64,000 bases of DNA from Mucilaginibacter flavus. Lineage in GTDB: Bacteria > Bacteroidota > Bacteroidia > Sphingobacteriales > Sphingobacteriaceae. Both the position numbers and the translations under genes were made by a program. How positions within the stretch are numbered: the stretch's first letter is position 1; each line of letters opens with the position of its first letter. Of the stretch, positions 1-8,421 are shown piece by piece. The notes under the pieces were generated by a model, which was not told where the DNA came from, ran no database searches, and was given only the letters and a program-made list of their open reading frames with translations. The DNA is taken from positions 43,172-107,171 of the forward strand of contig NZ_JAUFPS010000001.1 of the NCBI RefSeq assembly GCF_030409315.1, in the 5' to 3' direction.

Positions 1-1
1 T

Positions 2-1438
2 TTTTTTGTAAAAGATGCCGACCATCCTTACGTACAGGAAAAACCTTTCGATTGGATTCGTGGCTACCAGGTAGGCGGTAAATCGCTGTTATGGGCGCGT
101 CAAACCCAGCGCTGGAGCGATTTTGATTTTGAAGGTCCCGCCCGCGATGGTTTCGCGGTCGACTGGCCTATCCGTTATAAAGATATAGCGCCATGGTATA
201 GCTATGTGGAGAAATTTGCAGGCATATCCGGCAATAAAGACGGCCTGGCCGAACTACCCGATGGCGAATTTTTGCCTGCCTTCCCCTTAAATACCGTCGA
301 AACTTATTTTAGCGAACACGTTAAAAGCAAATACAGTAATCGCCACGTGATCAGTGCCCGTTGCGCGCACTTATCAAAACCCAATCAAATTCATATTGAC
401 CAGGGCCGGGTACAATGCCAGCGCCGCAACCTTTGCCAGCGCGGTTGTCCGTTTGGTGGCTATTTTAGTGCCAACGCGTCTACTATTCCATGGGCCTTAA
501 AATCAGGCCACGCAACGCTGCGCCCGTTCTCGGTTGTGCAGGAAATTATTTACGATGAGAAGTTGGGCAAGGCAACCGGCGTACGCGTTATTGACGCCAA
601 CACCAAAGAGGCAATTGAATATTTTGCGAAGATCATATTTGTAAACGCGGCAGCGTTAAACACCAACTTGGTTTTATTAAACTCTACATCAAACCGTTTC
701 CCCAATGGTTTAGGTAACGATAGTGGTGTATTGGGTAAATATGTTGCTTTTCACAATTATTCGGCACATATTAGCGCCGAGTATGATGGTGCCAAAGATT
801 GGACTACCGATGGCCGTAACCCGGCGGGTGGCGGCTACATTCCGCGGTTCCGCAACGTTTATAAACAGGAAACAGATTTTTTACGTGGTTACGCCTCGGG
901 CTTTAGCGCCTACCGTTACCAGCAGCGTCCCTGGGATGGTGTTGGCAGCAGCCTGAAAGAAAACCTGGTAAAAGATGACCTGAGCGGTTGGAAAGTAGGA
1001 TCGCACATGATGGGCGAAACCATACCTAAAGAACATAGTTATGTAGCCCTTGATAAAACGCTTAAAGATCAGTGGGGCATCCCGCAGTTAAAGATCTCGG
1101 TTGATTACGATGATAACGACGCGAAGATGAAGAAGGATTACATTGAGCAGTTGACAGAAATGTTTACCAGCGCCGGCTTTACCAATATTAAAGCCAGCAG
1201 TGATCAACGTGCTCCGGGTTTGGATATTCATGAAATGGGCGGTGCCCGCATGGGTAATGATCCTAAAACATCGGTACTAAATAAATGGAATCAGATGCAC
1301 GACGTAAAAAACGTGTTTGTAACCGATGGCGCCAGCATGACATCAACCTCATGCCAAAACCCATCCCTTACCTACATGGCCTTCACAGCCCGCGCAGCTG
1401 ATTACGCGGTAGGGGAGTTGAAGAAGGGGAATATATAG
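2..1438 (+). CDS. GMC family FAD-dependent sugar dehydrogenase, 5' end cut by window edge
   Basis: The reading frame is open from base 2, so the gene begins before the window; the GTG at 206 is internal, because the residues ahead of it align with the complete paralogue that follows. The FAD-binding N-terminus is missing. What remains includes a cysteine cluster (QCQRRNLCQRGCPFGG) and the GMC C-terminal domain with the active-site histidine in IHEMGGARMG and the NPSLTYMA ending. GMC enzymes of this branch oxidise sugar hydroxyls with FAD and pass electrons to a cytochrome c. Substrate is not readable from sequence. It is followed by its paralogue after 240 bp of intergenic DNA, so it may end a separate transcript. 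Confidence 0.9.
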   Translation, partial: FFVKDADHPYVQEKPFDWIRGYQVGGKSLLWARQTQRWSDFDFEGPARDGFAVDWPIRYKDIAPWYSYVEKFAGISGNKDGLAELPDGEFLPAFPLNTVETYFSEHVKSKYSNRHVISARCAHLSKPNQIHIDQGRVQCQRRNLCQRGCPFGGYFSANASTIPWALKSGHATLRPFSVVQEIIYDEKLGKATGVRVIDANTKEAIEYFAKIIFVNAAALNTNLVLLNSTSNRFPNGLGNDSGVLGKYVAFHNYSAHISAEYDGAKDWTTDGRNPAGGGYIPRFRNVYKQETDFLRGYASGFSAYRYQQRPWDGVGSSLKENLVKDDLSGWKVGSHMMGETIPKEHSYVALDKTLKDQWGIPQLKISVDYDDNDAKMKKDYIEQLTEMFTSAGFTNIKASSDQRAPGLDIHEMGGARMGNDPKTSVLNKWNQMHDVKNVFVTDGASMTSTSCQNPSLTYMAFTARAADYAVGELKKGNI

Positions 1439-1501
1439 GGCCTCACCTAAACAGCGTAGCTATCATGAGTACAAATAGCAAAAAAATAAAAAAACGAATA
1501 A

Positions 1502-1563
1502 TCCTCTCCAAAGGAGAGGACTTTTGATTGGCGGCTTTTTAGAACCCTCTCCTTTGGAGAGGG
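1502..1563. repeat. Paired 19-bp palindromes (CTCTCC-AAA-GGAGAG family)
   Basis: Two 19-bp hairpins, at 1502-1520 and 1545-1563, share the core CTCTCCAAAGGAGAG or its complement and lie in the gap after the first GMC gene. A third copy is at 20521-20539. They are an intergenic repeat family and could form strong RNA hairpins at the end of the upstream transcript; there is no T-run directly after them. Confidence 0.75.
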
Positions 1564-1575
1564 CAGGGTGAGGCT

Positions 1576-1632
1576 ATTGTGTAAAAAAAACACAATGTAA
1601 TATTTGTAAAATAATTTTTATTCATACATTTA
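1576..1632 (+). promoter_or_regulatory. 21-bp operator plus Bacteroidota-type promoter for the GMC operon
   Basis: An inverted repeat ATTGTG-N9-CACAAT (1576-1596) is followed by TTG (1604-1606), 18 nt, and TACATTTA (1625-1632), close to the TTG/TAnnTTTG promoter known in Flavobacteria. The start codon at 1678 would have a leader of about 40 nt. The same order and spacing recur at 32333-32388 before the PQQ dehydrogenase gene, which greatly strengthens the call. The protein that binds is unknown; CRP/FNR, LacI or GntR types are all possible. Confidence 0.6.
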
Positions 1633-1677
1633 ACAAACCAAGTAGTAAACAAAATTTTAAAACCCTAATATAATTGT

Positions 1678-3357
1678 ATGTCTGCAAACACTTATGACGC
1701 AATAGTCATTGGCTCAGGAATTTCAGGCGGGTGGGCTGCCAAAGAACTAACAGAAAAAGGTTTAAAAACCATTATGCTGGAGCGCGGTCGTAACATCGAG
1801 CACATTAAAGATTATGTAAACGCCAATAAAGATCCCTGGGAATTTCCGCACAGGGGTGGCCGTACCCAAAAAATGATTGATGATTACCCGGTTTTAAAGC
1901 GCGATTATCCGCTTAACGAGGTAAACCTTGATTACTGGGCCAGCGATAAAGAAAGCCCTTATACCGAAGTAAAAAGGTTTGATTGGTTTCGTGGTTACCA
2001 CGTTGGGGGGCGCTCATTAATGTGGGGCAGGCAATCATACCGCTGGGCCGATGTTGATTTTGAAGCCAACCTTAAAGATGGTATCGCGGTTGACTGGCCT
2101 ATCCGTTATAAAGACATCGCGCCATGGTATAGCTATGCCGAAAAGTTTGCAGGCATATCTGGTAACAAAGATGGTTTGGCTATTTTGCCCGATGGCGATT
2201 TTATGCCGCCAATGGCGATGAACGTGGTTGAAAAAGATGTTGCCAAACGCTTAAAAGATCATTATAAAGAAGCACGTGATATGATCATCGGTCGTACCGC
2301 TAATATCACTGTGCCGCATAATAACCGTACTAATTGCCAGTACCGTAACAAATGCTGGTTGGGCTGTCCGTTTGGTGCTTACTTCAGTACACAATCGGCT
2401 ACATTACCGGCGGCCATGGCTACAGGTAACTTAACCGTTCGCCCATGGTCTATCGTAACTAAAATTCTGTACGATAAGGATACTAAAAAAGCTAAAGGTG
2501 TTGAAGTATTAGATGCCGAAACCAACCAAACGTACGAGTACTTTGCTAAAATCGTATTCGTAAACGCGTCAACCATCAACTCGGCCTGGATTCTGATGAA
2601 CTCGGCAACTGATGTTTGGGAAGGCGGCTTGGGCAGCAGCAGCGGCGAACTTGGTCATAACCTGATGGATCACCACTTAGGTGTTGGCGCATCTGGCCGT
2701 TATGAAGGTTTTGAAGATAAATATTATTTCGGCCGCAGGGCTAATGGTTTCTATATCCCGCGTTTTGCCAACTTAGGGAACGATAAACGCGACTTTATCC
2801 GTGGTTTTGGTTACCAGGGTGGTGCAAGCCGCGAGGGTTGGAGCCGTGATATTGCCGAACTAAGTGTAGGAGGCGCGTTTAAAGACGCCCTTACAGAACC
2901 AGGTTCATGGCAGGTAGGTATGGGTGGCTTTGGCGAAACCCTGCCTTACCACGATAACAAGGTAACCATTGATAAAACAAAAAAAGATAAATGGGGACTA
3001 CCGGTTGTAGCTATCGACGCGGAGTTGAAAGACAACGAGAAAAAAATGCGTATAGCCATGGAAAGCGAAGCGAAAGCGATGCTGGAAGCAGCAGGCGTTA
3101 AGGACGTAAAAACCCATAGCGAAAATCCGTTCCTTGGTCGTGGTATTCATGAGATGGGTACCGCACGTATGGGTCGCGATCCAAAAACATCTGTACTAAA
3201 CGAGTGGAACCAGGTTTGGGATGCCAAAAACGTATTTGTTACCGATGGTTCGGCCATGACATCTGCAGCATGTCAAAACCCTTCACTTACTTATATGGCA
3301 TTAACGGCACGGGCCGCTAACCATGCTGTTGAAGCTTTAAAGAAAAACGAAATCTAA
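1678..3357 (+). CDS. GMC family FAD-dependent sugar dehydrogenase (large subunit)
   Basis: A 559-residue protein with the FAD-binding Rossmann motif GSGISG at residues 12-17, a cysteine cluster C220/C226/C230 in the CxxxxxCxxxCPFGA arrangement, and a GMC C-terminal domain with the catalytic-type histidine at about 491 (IHEMGTARMG). Family enzymes with a small 'subunit 3' partner and a cytochrome c, such as glucoside 3-dehydrogenases, oxidise a ring hydroxyl in the periplasm. Such a subunit 3 gene lies at 4954 and a cytochrome c at 9850. There is no export signal of its own; in the family the large subunit is carried out by the Tat signal of the small one, which fits here. Gluconate or sorbitol dehydrogenase activity is the alternative. 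Confidence 0.88.
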   Translation: MSANTYDAIVIGSGISGGWAAKELTEKGLKTIMLERGRNIEHIKDYVNANKDPWEFPHRGGRTQKMIDDYPVLKRDYPLNEVNLDYWASDKESPYTEVKRFDWFRGYHVGGRSLMWGRQSYRWADVDFEANLKDGIAVDWPIRYKDIAPWYSYAEKFAGISGNKDGLAILPDGDFMPPMAMNVVEKDVAKRLKDHYKEARDMIIGRTANITVPHNNRTNCQYRNKCWLGCPFGAYFSTQSATLPAAMATGNLTVRPWSIVTKILYDKDTKKAKGVEVLDAETNQTYEYFAKIVFVNASTINSAWILMNSATDVWEGGLGSSSGELGHNLMDHHLGVGASGRYEGFEDKYYFGRRANGFYIPRFANLGNDKRDFIRGFGYQGGASREGWSRDIAELSVGGAFKDALTEPGSWQVGMGGFGETLPYHDNKVTIDKTKKDKWGLPVVAIDAELKDNEKKMRIAMESEAKAMLEAAGVKDVKTHSENPFLGRGIHEMGTARMGRDPKTSVLNEWNQVWDAKNVFVTDGSAMTSAACQNPSLTYMALTARAANHAVEALKKNEI

Positions 3358-3379
3358 TTCCATAACAAACAAACTACCT

Positions 3380-4810
3380 ATGTCTGAAGAAAAAGATAAA
3401 ACTACTGCCGACACATCAAGGCGGGAGTTTCTTAAAACCACTACCGTAGCTGCTGCGGGTTTCATGATCGTTCCGCGCTTTGTATTGGGCGGTAAGGGCT
3501 ACACGGCCCCAAGCGATATGCTGAATGTAGCAGGTATTGGTGCCGGCGGTAAAGGCGAAAGTGATATCGCCAATTTTGCTAAAAGCGGTAAAGCCAACAT
3601 CGCGTTTTTATGTGATGTTGACGATAGGAGGGCAGCCAAATCAAGGGCGAGCTTCCCTAAAGCCAAATATTACAAAGATTGGCGCGAGATGTACGATAAA
3701 GAGCATAAAAACTTTGATGCCGTATCTGTATCAACGCCAGATCATAACCACGCTATCATTGCTTACAACGCCATGAAGATGGGCAAGCACGTTTACGTGC
3801 AAAAACCCATGACGCATGATATTTGGGAAGCACGTTTATTAACCGAGGCTGCCAAAAAATTCAAAGTAGTTACACAGATGGGCAACCAGGGATCATCAAA
3901 TGATGGTACCCGTTTAATGTCTGAATGGTACGATGCTGATTTAATTGGTGATGTACATACCGTATACTGCTGGACAAACCGCCCGGTATGGCCGCAAGGT
4001 ATTAAATGGCCGGCGCCAGATCCAAACATTCCGAAAGAACTGGATTGGGATCTGTGGCTAGGTACTGCGCCTAAAAAAGATTATGTAGATAAATTAGTGC
4101 CGTTTAACTGGCGCGGATGGTGGGATTACGGAACCGGCGCTTTAGGCGATATGGGCTGTCACCTTGTTGAAGCACCGTTTAGAGTATTGGGTATTCAATA
4201 TGCTAAAGATGTACAAGCCAGTGTTGGCAGTGTGTATGTTGATGAGTTTAAAGAAGGTCACTTCCCTGAAAGCTGCCCTCCGTCAAGCCACATCACATTA
4301 ACGTTCCCTAAAACCGATAAAACCAAAGGTGATATTACCCTGCACTGGATGGACGGTGGTATACAGCCCGAAAGACCGGCAGAATTATTAGCTAACGAAG
4401 AATTTGGCGGCGAAGAAGGTAACGGAACTTTATTTATTGGTACCAAAGGAAAAATGTATGCAAGCACTTATTCTGATGCGCCAACTTTATTGCCAAAAGC
4501 ACTTACTAAAGATGCAAAAGCGCCTCAGAAATGGGCACGTGTACCAGGTGGTGCCAATGGCCACTACGCGCAATGGGTTGAAGGTTGTATTGCAGGTTAC
4601 GGTAAAACAGAGTTAAGCTCGTCATTTGACAAGGCTGGTCCGCTTACCGAGGCATTGTTAATGGCAAACCTTGCAGTACGCGGTCATGAATTGAACGGTG
4701 GTCGCATTAAATTGGTTTGGGATAACAAACTGATGAAGGTTACCAACTTTGATGAAGTAAACAAATACATCAAACGCAACTACCGCGAAGGCTTTGAGCT
4801 GAAAGCGTAG
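3380..4810 (+). CDS. Gfo/Idh/MocA family oxidoreductase with Tat signal
   Basis: This 476-residue protein begins with a twin-arginine signal (SRREFLKTTTVAAAG, RR at about 15-16), so it is probably exported folded with NAD(P) bound. A nucleotide-binding stretch (VAGIGAGGKGES) begins near residue 50, and the family's EKP-like lysine motif appears as VQKPMTHD near 137. Family members oxidise or reduce sugars and inositols, and some act by an oxidation-elimination cycle on glycosides. It starts 22 bp after the GMC gene, so the two are surely co-transcribed. Periplasmic Gfo/Idh/MocA proteins next to GMC dehydrogenases are common in this phylum; the exact reaction is not known. Confidence 0.88.
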   Translation: MSEEKDKTTADTSRREFLKTTTVAAAGFMIVPRFVLGGKGYTAPSDMLNVAGIGAGGKGESDIANFAKSGKANIAFLCDVDDRRAAKSRASFPKAKYYKDWREMYDKEHKNFDAVSVSTPDHNHAIIAYNAMKMGKHVYVQKPMTHDIWEARLLTEAAKKFKVVTQMGNQGSSNDGTRLMSEWYDADLIGDVHTVYCWTNRPVWPQGIKWPAPDPNIPKELDWDLWLGTAPKKDYVDKLVPFNWRGWWDYGTGALGDMGCHLVEAPFRVLGIQYAKDVQASVGSVYVDEFKEGHFPESCPPSSHITLTFPKTDKTKGDITLHWMDGGIQPERPAELLANEEFGGEEGNGTLFIGTKGKMYASTYSDAPTLLPKALTKDAKAPQKWARVPGGANGHYAQWVEGCIAGYGKTELSSSFDKAGPLTEALLMANLAVRGHELNGGRIKLVWDNKLMKVTNFDEVNKYIKRNYREGFELKA

Positions 4811-4951
4811 TTTAATTATTGAATTATTGAGTTATTGAATTATTGATTGGGGAATACTGCATTCGCCAATCAATAATCTAAACTTCATAATTCGATTATA
4901 TCGGAAAGTAAAAATTCAATAACTCATTAATTCAATAAATCAATAATTAAA
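4811..4951. repeat. Low-complexity nested inverted repeat made of AATTCAATA-like words
   Basis: The whole gap between the oxidoreductase and the subunit 3 gene consists of repeated ATTGAATT words on the left (4811-4850) and their complement on the right (4913-4951). Inside is a perfect 12-bp inverted repeat, 4839-4850 against 4866-4877. The right arm ends 2 bp before the next ATG. It could fold as a long hairpin within the operon mRNA and lower expression of downstream genes; this is inference. Confidence 0.75.
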
Positions 4952-4953
4952 AA

Positions 4954-5526
4954 ATGAATAGAAGAGACGCGATAACCAGGGTTGGTTTGATACTGGGGGG
5001 CACGGTGATAGGAGCCGAGTTTTTCATGTCGGGCTGTAAATCATCAACATCTGCTTCGGGTGTGGCCGATTTAACCAAACCAGAAATTGTAGCCTTCCTT
5101 GATGAGGTAGGCGAAACCATTTTACCTGCTACTACCACACCGGGCGCGAAAGCTGCCGAAATTGGTAAGTTTATGGGTGTTATGGTAAGCGATTGCTATA
5201 CTGAAGCCGATCAGAAGATATTTTTAAAAGGTATCTCTGATTTGGACGAGGCCAGCAACAAAAAGTTTGGTAAAAAATTCATGGATGCCGATGCAAAACA
5301 ACGCACCGAGCTGTTAACCGATTTGGATGCAGAGCAAAAAGCTTACACTAAAACTAAAAAGCCCGAAGATCCTAACCATTACTTCCGGATGATGAAGGAA
5401 TTAACCCTTTTAGGTTTCTTCACTTCAAAACCGGGTGCTACTCAGGCCTTACGCTACATTGCGGTACCGGGTAAATACGATGGTAACTTCCCATACAAAA
5501 AAGGCGACAAAGCCTGGGCGACCTAA
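4954..5526 (+). CDS. Gluconate 2-dehydrogenase subunit 3 family protein (small partner of GMC dehydrogenase)
   Basis: The 190-residue protein has a twin arginine at residues 3-4 and a lipobox-like FMSGC ending at Cys28, so it looks like a Tat-exported lipoprotein. The remainder is helical and matches the subunit 3 family: a conserved VGETILPATTTPGAKAA segment and a C-terminal YIAVPGKYDGN ending. In glucoside 3-dehydrogenase and gluconate dehydrogenase complexes this subunit binds the FAD subunit and carries it across the membrane. Only one such gene is seen for two GMC large subunits, so they may share it. Confidence 0.85.
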   Translation: MNRRDAITRVGLILGGTVIGAEFFMSGCKSSTSASGVADLTKPEIVAFLDEVGETILPATTTPGAKAAEIGKFMGVMVSDCYTEADQKIFLKGISDLDEASNKKFGKKFMDADAKQRTELLTDLDAEQKAYTKTKKPEDPNHYFRMMKELTLLGFFTSKPGATQALRYIAVPGKYDGNFPYKKGDKAWAT

Positions 5527-5539
5527 ATATTGGTTTGTG

Positions 5540-5770
5540 GTTGAGTAAGTTGGATTGAGTTGATTAGGTTGGACTGGGTTGATTAAGTTGTATTAGGTTG
5601 AAGCGGATTGAAGAAGTTAGATAGGTGGTTTGTTTGGTTGAAAAAATAATAAACAGCAATGTTTTGAAAAATCGACTCAAATCATCAAATTTACCTCACT
5701 CAATCGATTGTAATCTAATTTAACTAATCAACTCAATCCAACCTAATCAACTCAATCTAACTTACTCAAC
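5540..5770. repeat. Long imperfect inverted repeat of TTGAGTTGGATT-like words
   Basis: The left arm 5540-5585 and right arm 5725-5770 are reverse complements over 46 bp with about three mismatches; both consist of short TTGA/GTTGG words and their complement. The roughly 140 bp between them are AT-rich and without a gene. It fills the space between the subunit 3 gene and the next oxidoreductase, in the same layout as 4811-4951 but with a different word. Confidence 0.75.
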
Positions 5771-5797
5771 CCAATCCAACTCAACAAAACAACAACA

Positions 5798-6952
5798 ATG
5801 AAATTAAGATTAGGAATGATCGGCGGCGGTCAGGGTGCTTTTATTGGCGCTGTACACAGGATTGCCGCACGTATTGATGGCGAATATGAATTGGTTTGCG
5901 GCGCCTTTAGCAGCAATGCCGAAAAATCAAAAGCAAGCGGTGTATTGTTGGGTTTACCTGCAGATAGGGTTTATACCTCGTACACCGAACTCATCGAAAA
6001 AGAAAAACAACTGCCCGAAGATCAGCGTGTGCAGGTTATCAGCATTGTAACACCAAACCACGTTCATTTTGATCCATCAAAGGCCGCTTTAGAAAACGGT
6101 TTCCACGTGATTTTAGATAAACCCATGACTTTCTCTTTGGCCGAGGCTAAAGAACTGGAAAAAGTAGTAGCGGCAAGTGGTAAGCTATTTTGCTTAACCC
6201 ATACCTACACGGGTTACCCAATGGTTAAGGAAGCTAAACAGCTTATCAAAGCCGGTAAATTAGGTGCCATCCGTAAAGTTTATGTAGAGTATCCGCAAGG
6301 CTGGTTAAGCAGCTTTTTAGAGGGCGACGATAACAACAAGCAAGCCTCATGGCGCACAGATCCGGGTAAAAGCGGCATCGCAGGTGCTATGGGCGATATC
6401 GGCACCCACGCTTTTAACCTGGCCGAATATGTTACCGGTTTGGAAGTAACCCAAATTTGTGCCGATATCAATGTTGTTGTTCCGGGCCGCAAGCTGGACG
6501 ACGACGGTGCTGCTTTGCTGAAATTCAATAACGGCGCAAGCGGCGTACTTACCGCCACCCAGATTGCTGCCGGCGAGGAAAATAATGTAAAAATTAGGGT
6601 ATACGGTGAAAAAGGCGGATTGGAATGGCACCAGAGCGATGCCAACTCATTAACTCTAATGTATACCGATAAACCTACGGAAATATGGCGTGCAGGTGGT
6701 GGTTATACCAGCACTTTCGCGCAGCATAATACACGTACACCGGCCGGACATCCCGAAGGTTACCTGGAGGCTTTTGCCAACCTGTACCGCAATTTCGCTT
6801 TAACGGTTAAAGCCGGTTTGGAAGGCCGTGAAGCAACTGCCGAAGAGCAGGATTACCCGGGCATACAAGAAGGCGTACGTGGTATGGCCTTTATTGAAAA
6901 CGTGATTGCATCTGGCAAATCAGATAAAAAGTGGACGGAGTTTACCATCTAA
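5798..6952 (+). CDS. Gfo/Idh/MocA family oxidoreductase, cytoplasmic
   Basis: A 384-residue protein with no signal peptide. The NAD(P)-binding glycine motif GMIGGGQGAFIG lies at residues 6-17 and the lysine motif LDKPMTFS near 110, followed by the C-terminal alpha/beta substrate domain (GAMGDIGTHAFN near 200). Together with the TIM-barrel gene starting 9 bp downstream it forms the oxidoreductase-isomerase pair often seen in pathways that remove or reduce 3-keto-sugars in the cytoplasm. Likely role: NAD-linked step on the imported oxidised sugar; the substrate cannot be read. Confidence 0.88.
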   Translation: MKLRLGMIGGGQGAFIGAVHRIAARIDGEYELVCGAFSSNAEKSKASGVLLGLPADRVYTSYTELIEKEKQLPEDQRVQVISIVTPNHVHFDPSKAALENGFHVILDKPMTFSLAEAKELEKVVAASGKLFCLTHTYTGYPMVKEAKQLIKAGKLGAIRKVYVEYPQGWLSSFLEGDDNNKQASWRTDPGKSGIAGAMGDIGTHAFNLAEYVTGLEVTQICADINVVVPGRKLDDDGAALLKFNNGASGVLTATQIAAGEENNVKIRVYGEKGGLEWHQSDANSLTLMYTDKPTEIWRAGGGYTSTFAQHNTRTPAGHPEGYLEAFANLYRNFALTVKAGLEGREATAEEQDYPGIQEGVRGMAFIENVIASGKSDKKWTEFTI

Positions 6953-6961
6953 CAAAAAACT

Positions 6962-8014
6962 ATGAAAACCATTAAAGGACCTGCAATATTTATAGCCCAA
7001 TTTATTGGCGATGCCGCCCCGTTTAATAGCCTGGATAACATTTGTAAATGGGCTGCTGATTTGGGCTACAAAGGCGTACAGCTGCCAACATTGGATGACC
7101 GTTTTATCGATCTGCAAAAAGCTGCCGAAAGCAAAACTTACGCCGATGAGGTAAAAGGCATTGTAAACAGCCATGGCCTGGAAATTACCGAACTATCCAC
7201 ACACCTGCAAGGTCAACTGGTAGCGGTAAACCCCGTTTATGACGAGCTTTTTGACGGCTTTGCGCCCGAGAAACTGCGTAAAAATCCTGCCGAGAGGCAA
7301 AAATGGGCTGTACAACAATTGAAGTATGCGGCACAGGCATCTAAAAATTTAGGTTTACAGGCGTCGGTAACTTTTAGCGGCGCGCTGCTTTGGCCAATGC
7401 TTTACCCATGGCCGCAACGCCCTGCCGGTATTGTTGACACTGCGTTTGATGAATTAGCTAAACGCTGGACACCAATTTTAGATGTTTACGAAGAAAACGG
7501 CATCGACCTTTGCTATGAAATACACGCCGGTGAAGATTTGCATGACGGTATTACTTTCGAAATGTTTTTAGATAAGGTGAATGGCCACAAACGTGCCAAC
7601 CTGCTGTATGATCCATCGCACTTTATACTGCAATGCCTTGATTACTTGGAGTACATTGACATTTACCACGAGCGCATTAAAATGATGCACGTGAAAGATG
7701 CCGAATTTAACCCTACAGGCCGACAAGGTGTTTACGGCGGTTACCAAAACTGGGTTGATCGTGCCGGCCGTTTCCGTTCATTGGGCGACGGACAGGTTGA
7801 TTTTAAACAGATATTTAGTAAGTTAACGCAATACGATTTCCCCGGATGGGCCGTGCTGGAATGGGAATGCGCGCTTAAACACCCTGAAGACGGTGCCCGC
7901 GAAGGTGCAGCGTTCATCAAGGATCACATCATCCGTGTAACCGAACGCGCGTTCGACGATTTTGCCGCATCTGGTGCCGATGATGTGCTGAACAGGAAAA
8001 CGCTGGGGATATAA
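6962..8014 (+). CDS. Sugar phosphate isomerase/epimerase family TIM-barrel protein
   Basis: A 350-residue xylose-isomerase-like (AP endonuclease 2 superfamily) barrel without a signal peptide. Likely metal ligands stand at the usual strand ends: E in CYEIHAGED, D and H in YDPSHF, H and D in MMHVKDAEF, and E in VLEWECAL. Members act as isomerases, epimerases or, in keto-glycoside pathways, metal-dependent lyases. It follows the preceding oxidoreductase by 9 bp and probably acts on its product. A perfect hairpin directly after its stop may end the transcript. Confidence 0.85.
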   Translation: MKTIKGPAIFIAQFIGDAAPFNSLDNICKWAADLGYKGVQLPTLDDRFIDLQKAAESKTYADEVKGIVNSHGLEITELSTHLQGQLVAVNPVYDELFDGFAPEKLRKNPAERQKWAVQQLKYAAQASKNLGLQASVTFSGALLWPMLYPWPQRPAGIVDTAFDELAKRWTPILDVYEENGIDLCYEIHAGEDLHDGITFEMFLDKVNGHKRANLLYDPSHFILQCLDYLEYIDIYHERIKMMHVKDAEFNPTGRQGVYGGYQNWVDRAGRFRSLGDGQVDFKQIFSKLTQYDFPGWAVLEWECALKHPEDGAREGAAFIKDHIIRVTERAFDDFAASGADDVLNRKTLGI

Positions 8015-8022
8015 AAGATTTG

Positions 8023-8054
8023 AGACTTACGAAGTTTTCAAAACTTCGTAAGTC
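8023..8054 (+). terminator. Perfect 15-bp-stem hairpin after the isomerase gene
   Basis: Bases 8023-8037 and 8040-8054 are perfect reverse complements with a 2-nt centre (arm AGACTTACGAAGTTT). It begins 8 bp after the stop codon. No T-run follows, so it may act as an RNA-stabilising end or a factor-assisted terminator rather than a classical one. Confidence 0.45.
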
Positions 8055-8113
8055 TGGATTTGCGTCATGATATTTGAATGTGATGATGATGCGGAAAAGC
8101 GAGGGCTTGTGCG

Positions 8114-8223
8114 AATCCCCTCTTGAGAGGGGCGGAGGGGTGTGTTATGCATGCGTATAGTACGCGGGCTAAACACACCCCTGCCATTGCTCATGCCGTC
8201 GCGCCCCCTCTCAAGAGGGGATT
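8114..8223. repeat. 110-bp palindromic intergenic element, copy A
   Basis: The element starts with AATCCCCTCTTGAGAGGGG, has GGGGTGTGTT and AACACACCCC inside, and ends with the complement of its start. Copy B at 18965-19076 is its reverse-complement orientation: the asymmetric inner parts (GGCGGAGGGG on one side, GGGCGCGA on the other) swap sides. It lies in the 407-bp gene-free gap 8015-8421. It has the form of a small palindromic mobile or REP-like element with no coding capacity. Confidence 0.8.
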
Positions 8224-8266
8224 TTAAAAGCGACCGTTCCTCGCAATGACGTAATGTAATAAAGAA

Positions 8267-8360
8267 GTCATCCCGAACTTGTTTCGGGACCTCACGTGCT
8301 AATTGTACCACAAGCAGGATGGGCCTTGCTTATGGGTTGCTGAAACAAGTTCGGCATGAC
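8267..8360. repeat. REP-like inverted repeat (GTCATCCCGAACTTGTTTCGGG family), copy A
   Basis: It begins with GTCATCCCGAACTTGTTTCG and ends with the inverse, GAAACAAGTTCGGCATGAC. A second copy is at 63762-63853 near the window end. The bases just before it (CCTCGCAATGACG) resemble another widespread bacterial repeat. No gene is seen in the rest of this gap; the final 60 bp before the permease gene are AT-rich and may hold its promoter. Confidence 0.75.
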
Positions 8361-8421
8361 AACCGGTAAATTTTTTAAAACGCCAATTAACCAATTATTA
8401 CCATAACCTAATTAAACTTAA

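Noticed and set aside
206..208. GTG as start of the first GMC gene
   Set aside because: The frame is open to the window edge and the upstream residues align with the complete paralogue.
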